Part shown: positions 56,760-64,000 of the stretch, piece by piece | How the letters are laid out: the number at the start of each line of letters is the position of its first letter | Numbering within the stretch: the first letter of the stretch is position 1 | NCBI GenBank assembly: GCA_030761205.1 | Contig: JAULJL010000038.1 | Coordinates: 2,356,001-2,420,000 of the forward strand | DNA: 64,000 nucleotides | Origin: Fremontodendron californicum | Lineage: Eukaryota > Streptophyta > Magnoliopsida > Malvales > Malvaceae | Direction of reading: 5' to 3' | Notes under the pieces: generated by a model | What the model saw: the letters and a program-made list of their open reading frames with translations, nothing else | Told to the model about the DNA's origin: nothing | Database searches by the model: none | Made by a program: the position numbers and the translations under genes

Positions 56760-57840
56760 TTAATATATACTGATATTTCCAAGGTGGCCTGCATCAGGGG
56801 GGGCAATATTCAACCATGTTTACATGAATGCCACTTGGATAAAAATTCATTTACAAATCAAATTTTTACTAAACTTTTATGACTCAATCAAACAATGGTT
56901 TGAATCAGAAACAGTGGATTCAAATGCCACAATCAAGCTGATATCATTCTTGAGGGAATTAATCAATCAAACCAAGCATGGTTAGAAGTAAACAAGAAAG
57001 AAATATCATATTAACTGACAACAAAAGGATACATATAATAATCAGAAATTAAACCTTGATTAAGACATGAAAAGGAAATCTTACAATGCAGCCTGCAGCA
57101 AAGACTCAAATTAAATTCAAAATCTTAGAGAGCTTTGAGACTGACAGCCAAGTAATTGACATGCATTTTGTCCTTTTTTTTCTGTATTATTGGAGCAAAA
57201 TAAACTTATAAGCTGATGTTTGGCCAGGTCAAAACCAGTTTTAAATTCATCATATTTTACAATTACAAAGCTCTAAAAAATCTTTTTTGAGGCAGAGTTG
57301 ACATATGAAATGGAATAGTTTAAGCTAGATGGTGGCTAGAATGCCTAGCAGAAACTATATTAAAATTCGAATCCCAATATTTATAATCACTGCCGATATT
57401 CTTAAGTTTTGACTTCTTTTATATTAAAAAAAAATTAATTTTTTTGATTTTTGACCCAACCCAACTTTATAAAAAAAAAATCAATTTAAGCAAAAAAAAA
57501 ATTAAGACTACTTAAGCCCAAAATTAATGGGTTCTGAATTAAACTAACTCAAAATTTTAATGGGCCTTTCCAGTTCTTTAAAGCCCAAAACAAATATGAA
57601 TTTAAAATAAATTTTTAAATTTGTTTTAATATAGGAGTCACCGAACCAGTAGTAACAAAAAGCTATTGCATTTCATCCAATAACAAATCGCCACGTGTTC
57701 AAATCTACCGCCAATGACGTTTCAAGTCAACTCCGAACTCTTCTTCTCCTGTCTTTCTATCTATTGCCATTAAACAAATTTAAAAAAATCTCTCATTCAG
57801 TTCCTCTCAAATTCGTATTATTTTTTAAAACACTCGAAAA
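56760..57840. other. intergenic between divergent GRAS and UBC32-like genes
   Basis: No ORF or repeat recognised. Should hold both promoters. 'cgccacgtgttc' at 57690 contains a G-box (CACGTG), about 220 bp upstream of the UBC32-like ATG; the gene is known to be stress-induced in Arabidopsis, but a role here is inference. Confidence 0.45.
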
Positions 57841-57914
57841 TACGTATTTATATACGGAGGTGATACGGCGGCGGCGGTGGTGGCGGTTCGATATTCGATT
57901 TAGATCGTGTTCCA

Positions 57915-59721
57915 ATGGCTGAAGACAAGTACAACCTCAAGAATCCGGCGGTGAAGAGGATCTTACAAGAGGTTAAGGAGATGCAATCCAATCCTTCTGA
58001 TGATTTCATGAGCCTCCCTCTCGAGGTCTGTTCCCCCCCCTCCTCAATTCTGAAAGTTTTAGGGTTTTTCTTTAGTTCCCAGTTTGATGATTCAGATTTC
58101 TGGATGGAAAAGGGACTTTTTTGAAAAATTTAAGAAATGTTTGATTTGTTGTGAAATTAAGAGGCAAATTGGGTTTTTTTTTTTTTTCTTTCAGGAGAAT
58201 ATATTTGAATGGCAATTTGCAATTAGGGGTCCCATGGATTCTGAATTTGAAGGAGGGATTTATCATGGAAGGATCCAATTGCCTGCTGAGTATCCATTTA
58301 AGCCCCCTTCATTTATGTTGCTTACTGTAAGGGCTTGCTTTTTCTTTTATTTTTTGGTAAATTATGTAATTTTATGTGCTAACAAGTTTATTTGTCTGTT
58401 CATATTTTCAGCCAAATGGGCGTTTCGAAACCCAGACTAAGATTTGCTTGAGTATATCGAATCACCACCCAGAGCACTGGCAGCCATCTTGGAGTGGTGA
58501 GTTTCATTTCTCTTGAAGGCAAACACAATGCCAATTTTTTATATAAATTGTATCAGAAATTGAGTATAATGAACAACTTTTTGTATGTTGTAATGTTGAT
58601 TCCACTGCTATTTGATGAAGCTCCTCAAAATCAGTCACAAAAATGATAGTGGCAACTAGTGAATTGATATATTAACATTAGTACTATTCATATTCTATGT
58701 TACTCGGACTCGGGTGTGACTGTTGGACACGGGTATGTGTCTGACATTGGTATGTTCAAATATTTTTTTCAAGATTTCCATGTATTTGGAGGGTTTTGAA
58801 GGATCATATCCACATATCCATGTCCGGATATGCGTCGGACACGGGTACTTCAAGAAAAATGAAAAGTCGGAGCAACATAGTTCATATCTATTCATTCTGG
58901 CATGTCCTTAATCTGTTTTTTCTCATTTTATCAACCTGTGTTTGGGATTGAAGCCAAAAGGTTACCTTTTGGTTTTTATTTTAAAGCTGATGCTTTGTTG
59001 AGTTAGAAACTTTAATTAGTGAAATTTGAAGAAGGAAAAAATCTAGATAAAACCTGGCTAATTTGGCTGTTTGGTGTTGATAGTGCGGACTGCTCTAGTG
59101 GCACTGATTGCTTTCATGCCCACCAGCCCAAATGGTGCCTTAGGTTCTCTAGATTATAAGAAGGAAGAGCGGCGCGCCCTTGCCATCAAGTCTCGTGAAG
59201 AACCACCTAAATTTGGGAATCCTGAACGCCAAAAACTTATTGATGAGGTATATGTTTTGCTAGATTACTTCATTACACCCTGATAATGTGATTTTGGCCC
59301 TCAGCTGATGAAGGTTTTGGTGGCACAGATACATGAATATATGTTAAGCAAGGCACCTCATGCTCCTCAACTTAGTCCTTCACAGGCCTCAGAAGAACAC
59401 CTTACTGACAGGGATGGAGAAGCTCAGGCCAATCAGCAAGATTCCGTTACCGAGGGTGCCGAGGGTGAGCTCCCAAATCAAGCAGTAGGTGACAGGGTTG
59501 TTGAAGAAGAACCTGTGGCTCCTGCCAATGCTAATCCGATTCCTGCCAGGGGACCAAGTAATCAGCCATTGCAAAGGCCAGAGATTAGGGTTCAAAGATC
59601 TGTCGATGACCGCTTGTTTACGTTGGCTGCTGTTGGACTTACCATTGCAATTTTGGTTCTTTTGTTCAAGAAGTATATTAAATCTAGTGGACATGGTGCT
59701 GTTTTCATGGATGGTTCATAG
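57915..59721 (+). CDS. UBC32: ubiquitin-conjugating enzyme E2, UBC32-like, ER tail-anchored
   Basis: Coding join(57915..58025, 58195..58326, 58412..58496, 59084..59247, 59329..59721), 294 residues, all GT-AG and in frame. Residues 1-37 are helix 1 (NPAVKRILQEVKEMQ). Residues 38-81 are the beta-sheet region with AEYPFKPPSF. The active cysteine is Cys93 in TQTKICLSIS, and the usual HPN is TPN (residues 81-83), as in UBC6/UBE2J-type enzymes. A polar variable linker follows, then a C-terminal membrane segment (about 260-277, TLAAVGLTIAILVLLF) with a short tail, fitting ER tail anchoring. UBC32 acts in ER-associated degradation with Doa10/Hrd1-type ligases. The last acceptor is placed at cacag|ATACATG to give IDE|IHEYMLSKA. 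Intron 4 contains a MITE. Confidence 0.92.
58695..58880. mobile_element. CTATGTTGCTC-family MITE in UBC32-like intron 4
   Basis: CTATGTTACTCGGACTC to GTCGGAGCAACATAG; flanks TTCATATT and TTCATATC (7 of 8). 186 bp. Confidence 0.85.
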
Positions 59722-60013
59722 TTCAAGCATTGACAGATTAGTTCAAGAAGGAACAAGAAATCTATCAAGATATTTGTTTACATCTTACCGTGGATCAATT
59801 TGCAATATAGTATGTATCATATGTAAGCATGATTAATACACTTAATAATAAGTTTGATTATTCATTGCTTTTGGTGAATCTCTTTTAGATGTTCTATTCC
59901 AACTATCTAAACACAATGATTTAGTAGCTGCAAGGACTGGGCTTCATTGAAGTAGAAAGCTTAAGATATAAGCAGTGTTATTTTGTTCATAAGTAGCCGG
60001 CAATGAACAGTGA

Positions 60014-60166
60014 TTTTTTTATTTATTTATTTATTTATTTTTTTTACAAAAATGTCGCAATACGAGGATAAGGAAGAGTTGTAGATATTAGAATTCGAAT
60101 TTTAAATCTGTTGAATGTCACTTATTATTGATGATTGCATGAACTAATTGGATTAAGCTCCAAGTT
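60014..60166 (-). mobile_element. tRNA-derived SINE, copy 1
   Basis: Perfect 13-bp target duplication CAATGAACAGTGA (60001-60013 and 60167-60179). Minus orientation: the 5' end has an A-box-like 'gagcttaatcc', then a B-box-like 'aattcgaat', and a 3' A/T-rich tail. Confidence 0.75.
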
Positions 60167-60179
60167 CAATGAACAGTGA

Positions 60180-60460
60180 ATTTACGAGTCTAGTAGGTAT
60201 AACTATTACATACCATCTTTAATTTGATTTATTCTAGTGAAGAAATAACATTTATATGTTGAGGAAAAGGTTTCTTGACACTTCAAATTTAACTACCAAA
60301 GTATTGACCAATAGCTCTGGTGCTGTAATAAATTTATTGCAGAATAATTTACTGGTCTAATTCTAAATCCATTCTAGGAAGGCTACTGTTTCATACATTA
60401 GTAACATATGATTTTGTTATGTAAAATTATTGTTGTGCTAAGGCAAAGTTTTAGATGATA
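60180..60460. other. intergenic between SINE copies
   Basis: No gene or repeat recognised. Confidence 0.4.
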
Positions 60461-60471
60461 ATCCTCATATT

Positions 60472-60610
60472 TTCTTTTTTTACAAAAGAAGCCGTAACTT
60501 AAGAACAAGGAAAGAGATTGTAAATACTGAAATTCGAACTTTAAACCTGATGAATATCGTTTCTTAAAGGTGATTGTATGAACCAGTTGAGTTAAGCTCA
60601 GATTCAAAAA
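60472..60610 (-). mobile_element. tRNA-derived SINE, copy 2
   Basis: Same layout as copy 1: minus-strand 'tgagcttaactcaactgg' near 60590 (A box-like), 'gttcgaatttc' near 60536, and a tail of A. Flanks share CTCATATT (60464-60471 and 60615-60622). Overlapping ORFs are not genes. Confidence 0.65.
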
Positions 60611-61008
60611 TCTTCTCATATTGAATGCATAATAAATTAATAGTTAAAAAGAAACTAGTCCTTGAGACAAGACTCTTTAACTCTAGGAGCACCAAATTTC
60701 CTGTTGGAAATCGAAATGCTACAAAATACAATTGTGAATCAGAGATTGGGACTCTGATCAAGAGGCTCTGACTTTTCAGTTCTCACTAACCCCCCATAAC
60801 AATTTCAACAGTCCCCTCTGAACCTAAGTTGCAACATTAAAGCAGTAAGGGAAACACCAACTTCAGCCGAGAAATGCAGTAATCAAGCATAAAGTCAGTT
60901 GAAAACTCTACCATTGGCTAGCATGTGTAGGAAGGTGAGACTGTAATTATCTTCCCATATCAGTTAGTCAGCTTTGAGTTTCCAATAAGTTCTACTTTTA
61001 CTTTCAAA

Positions 61009-61206
61009 CAATGTTGCTCGGATTCTTTATTTTTCTTTAAGTATTAGTGTCCGACATCTGTGTCCGACGCATATCCGGAAATGGGTATGAGGATATGACC
61101 CTTCAAAGACCCTCCAAATACATAGAAAAACTTAGAAAAAATTGAACATACCCGTGTCGGATATATATCCGTATCCAACACTCACACCCAAGTTCAAATA
61201 ACATAG
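61009..61206. mobile_element. CTATGTTGCTC-family MITE
   Basis: CAATGTTGCTCGGATTC to CAAATAACATAG, with perfect 8-bp duplication CTTTCAAA (61001-61008 and 61207-61214). 198 bp. Confidence 0.88.
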
Positions 61207-61545
61207 CTTTCAAAAGCAGCTGCTGCTTAATTGTTGCATCCAAAATCTTAAAACCAGAAAAGAAGATTAATTCAAAACATCAAACATGCAAAACAAACAC
61301 TAACCAGCAGTTCCTAGAACTGCAAACAGAATTTTATTCTCAAATTACCCTTAATTCACAGTGTAGTTTACACAAAAAACCCATCAGGAATTCAGGATAT
61401 ATAACAGCATGAAGCTTGTCTAACTTCAAGAAAAGGTTTAATTCTACAGGTTTATTTCACACAACTTGATTCTACATCCCCAAGCATAACATAAACCAGG
61501 CCAGACGCCAGCGAAATAAGTCATCGATCAGAGCAAGCGTAGCAC

Positions 61546-63054
61546 TTAGTCATGGTGCTTCACCACAGTAACAGGGCAGGAACCATTATTCACCACATAA
61601 TTGCTTACACTGCCCATTATAGCCCTGAAAAAAAGAAAGAGAAAACTAAAGAACATCGAACACAAATCGGATCCTGAAACATGATAATGATCAACTAGTA
61701 AAGGACTCAAATCATTTATCTATTTCAGGCTTCCAGTCATAAAGCAGCGATGGTAGGGCAATCAGTGTTCATGCTTGAATGTAATGTTAAAGAAAACTTT
61801 GATCCAATCTTTTAAGAATCATTTTTCTTCAAGCAATAATTAGAAACTAGAAATATGAAATTTATAACTATTGTAAGACCAAAAAGAAAGTCTAATCTGG
61901 TAATGAATATAGGTCTCAACTAAGTTGCTCCGACTCTTCATATTTCTTGAAGTATCCGTATCCGACACTCGTGTCTGACGCATATTCAGACATAGGTATG
62001 GGGGGATATGATCCCTCAAGGACCCTCCAAATACATGGAAAAACTTAAAATAAATCAAACATACCGGTGTCGGACACCCGTGTCCGGCACTCATACCCGA
62101 ATCCGAGTAACATAGGGGCTCAAAAGGTGGATTGACTTAGCCCAATTGAAAGCACAAGATATCCCAATACATGATTCCCATGTGAACAAACAGTACTATT
62201 AGAGGGGGAAGAAAGAAAGAATATCCCAAAATAATCAGAGCCATCACAAATGAGTCAACACCTTTTTTTTATGCAAAGGAGGCCACAGCTTGGAAATAAG
62301 GGAAGAGGATGCAGATGTTGGGATTCGAATCCCAAACTTGCTGGATGCAACCTCTTAAAGGTAGATGCATGAACCAACTAGGCTAAGCTCTGGATTCAAT
62401 GATTCAACACTTTGAAACAAGAGATTTATTGATGAAATTTCACCTCTTAAGCTTGCCAAGCCCTCGATTTCCTAAAATTATGCAGCTCAGAGGGATAGTA
62501 TCAATGGCTTCACATAACTTCTCACGTGGATCACCCCAGAAAATCTTCATCAGCACCTCAACCTGTTTACATATACAATATCAATTATTAAGAATTATAA
62601 TAATTGAAATTAAATGAAGTTCAAATTCATGGATTTGGAGAAGAAATTACTTCTTTTTGCCTAGCAGCAGTGGTGACAATGTCCAAAGTTTCAGGGTCAG
62701 GCTTTACCCCATACTTCTTCATGACAACAGGATCAGAAAACTCACTTGAAGGTATATAAGCTAAAAAAACAGTAAACCAACAAAAAAACATATTTAAGGC
62801 AAAGAAAATTTTCTCTGATAATAATCAGATAAAGACCCTATTTATTAAGTTTCAAACATTTAAGGGGATGATACTTGCATTAAGCACTTCTATTATTTCT
62901 TCAATTTTACCTTTTAAAGAAAGTATAAAGTTTCAAAGTTCATTTCTTTGTCCCATTTGTCTGTTAACAATACATGTCTTATGTCTGGTTTGTTGTACTT
63001 AGTTAGATAATAATCAGATTTTTCTCGAGAAACAAACAGAAAGCAAACTTAATT

Positions 63055-63089
<35 letters not shown>

Positions 63090-63284
63090 AAGAAGAGTAT
63101 ATATACGTGAACCGGTGACTTCCCAAAGCTGCATCTCGCCCTCCTCATAATGTCCTTCAGGTCGTATGGTAATAAGGATAAGATGATCCCCTTTTCGGAT
63201 AACGTTATCCACAGCCCATTTCAACGCATTCTTGCTGCTTGCAGAGAAATCCACAGCCACCCCAATTCTCCTATCAGCCTCCAT
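61546..63284 (-). CDS. universal stress protein (UspA family), four exons
   Basis: Coding complement(join(61546..61624, 62444..62562, 62651..62760, 63107..63284)), 161 residues, GT-AG throughout. Starts MEADRRIGVAVDFSASSKNA (strand 1 and helix 1); exon 1 ends EVTGS and joins into PYIPSSEFSDP. Exon 3 has VEVLMKIFWGDPREKL and ends GNRGLGKLKR; exon 4 gives AIMGSVSNYVVNN and ends CPVTVVKHHD. The ATP-binding signature G-2X-G-9X-G-S is complete (GNRG..GS), so it belongs to the ATP-binding USP class. Small soluble protein of stress response; exact role not predictable. Intron 1 has (AG)n at 63059-63086. Intron 3 contains a MITE and a SINE. Length is normal for plant single-domain USPs. Confidence 0.92.
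61920..62115. mobile_element. CTATGTTGCTC-family MITE in USP intron 3
   Basis: CTAAGTTGCTCCGACTC to CCGAGTAACATAG; flanks GGTCTCAA and GGGCTCAA (7 of 8). 196 bp. Confidence 0.85.
62262..62397 (-). mobile_element. tRNA-derived SINE, copy 3, in USP intron 3
   Basis: Best copy: on the minus strand 'gagcttagcctagttggt' (A box), 'gggattcgaatccc' (B box) and a terminal A run. Target duplication AATGAGTCAACAC (62249-62261) and AATGATTCAACAC (62398-62410), 12 of 13. 136 bp. Confidence 0.85.
63059..63086. repeat. (AG)n microsatellite
   Basis: About 14 AG units in USP intron 1, in the pyrimidine-rich part of the intron on the transcribed strand. Confidence 0.85.
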
Positions 63285-63299
63285 ATCTCTCTCTTCTTT

Positions 63300-64000
63300 T
63301 TTTCTCTCTCACCTTAGATATACGTATGCTTATACGTATATACCCTTTTTTCTCTTTTGGTTTCTGGATTGATCTGTGTTTTTCTTCTGTGGAAATCTGA
63401 AATTTGTTTATATGAAAGAGCCAAAGGAAAGACCGCAACTTTAGAGAAAGAGAAAGAGAAAGAGAGAGAGAGAAAGAGAAAGACCAGAAACGTTGTAAGT
63501 TGGAGTTTACTGTTTGTGGTCTGGTGTATGATTTTGACCTTTTTTTTAGCCGCTTGATGTATACTTTAATGGATTATGATGAGATCAAGCGGTAAATTTG
63601 GAGGTTAGAGATTGGTTGAGAAGTATTGGATTGTTTCTTGTTGTCTGGTCGTGAACCCACGTAAATATTTTATTTTTGACGAATCTTTGTCAAAAAAAAT
63701 TTATTTAAGTTGTCGTATATTTATAAAAAATATTAATTAGTGTCTAAACTCTAATGACACTAATTAAGGTAATATATCTAACATATATGTTTTTTCAATT
63801 ACATCAAGTCCCCACAAGATGATGTGGCATTTTTTTTAGAAAGGAAAGAGAAAAGAAATAAAAGAAAAAGAAAGCGGAAAAGGAAAAGGAAAAGAAGGAA
63901 AGGAAATGAATAAGATAAATTTGTGTGTTTATATTTGTGTTATTTTTATTGGTGTTTAAAATATTATAAATTTATATATGTTTGTGTATTCATGTAGTAT
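63300..64000. other. USP upstream region and intergenic
   Basis: Promoter side of the USP gene. A purine run (agaaagagaaagag) is at 63444-63483. Near 63725-63775 there is a short 'gtgtctaaac...gacactaatt' inverted sequence, and an 'agaaaagaaataaaag' purine run is at 63840-63905. No other gene seen; ORF 63357-63557 is unsupported. Confidence 0.45.

Overview
This window is nuclear DNA from a flowering plant, most likely a eudicot. The support is: spliced genes with GT-AG introns, plant-specific families (a GRAS regulator, a UBC32-type tail-anchored E2, a TENA_E thiamin-salvage protein, a GH17 beta-1,3-glucanase, a plant USP), very AT-rich intergenic DNA, and many plant-type transposons. I cannot name the species. 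No rRNA genes, CRISPR arrays or bacterial operons are visible.

Layout. Positions 1-36 kb are almost gene-free and repeat-built. The dominant object is an ~18 kb LTR retrotransposon (4361-22312, minus orientation) with ~4.8 kb LTRs, a 5-bp target duplication (AACAA), PBS, PPT, a gag ORF and several tandem arrays, but no recognisable pol. It sits inside older repeats with CGCCATG/CATGGCG hairpins, and those interrupt one copy of a segmental duplication (about 0.28-3.6 kb plus 23.2-23.6 kb) whose partner lies at about 30.0-34.1 kb. The rest of this half holds Helitron-like ends, a hAT-like element, a tandemly duplicated 1.2 kb unit carrying TRIM elements, a reverse-transcriptase relic, and one small intact ORF (26919-27107).

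Positions 39-63.3 kb are gene-bearing: a two-exon GH17 glucanase (+), a SET/MYND lysine-methyltransferase pseudogene (-) broken by a MITE, a solo LTR and frameshifts, a three-exon TENA_E gene (-) whose second intron carries a 1.78 kb nested hAT-type element, a single-exon GRAS gene (-), a five-exon UBC32-like gene (+), and a four-exon universal stress protein gene (-). Between and inside them are about 13 copies of one MITE family with 8-bp target duplications, three tRNA-derived SINEs, and other hAT-type MITEs.

The genes do not form a pathway; this is ordinary plant gene order. The most notable items are the young gag-only giant-LTR element with its several tandem-repeat systems, the doubly inserted SET/MYND pseudogene, and the dense MITE family in the gene-rich half. 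Exon joins, target duplications and LTR differences were worked out by eye; family names rest on motif recognition, not on database searches.
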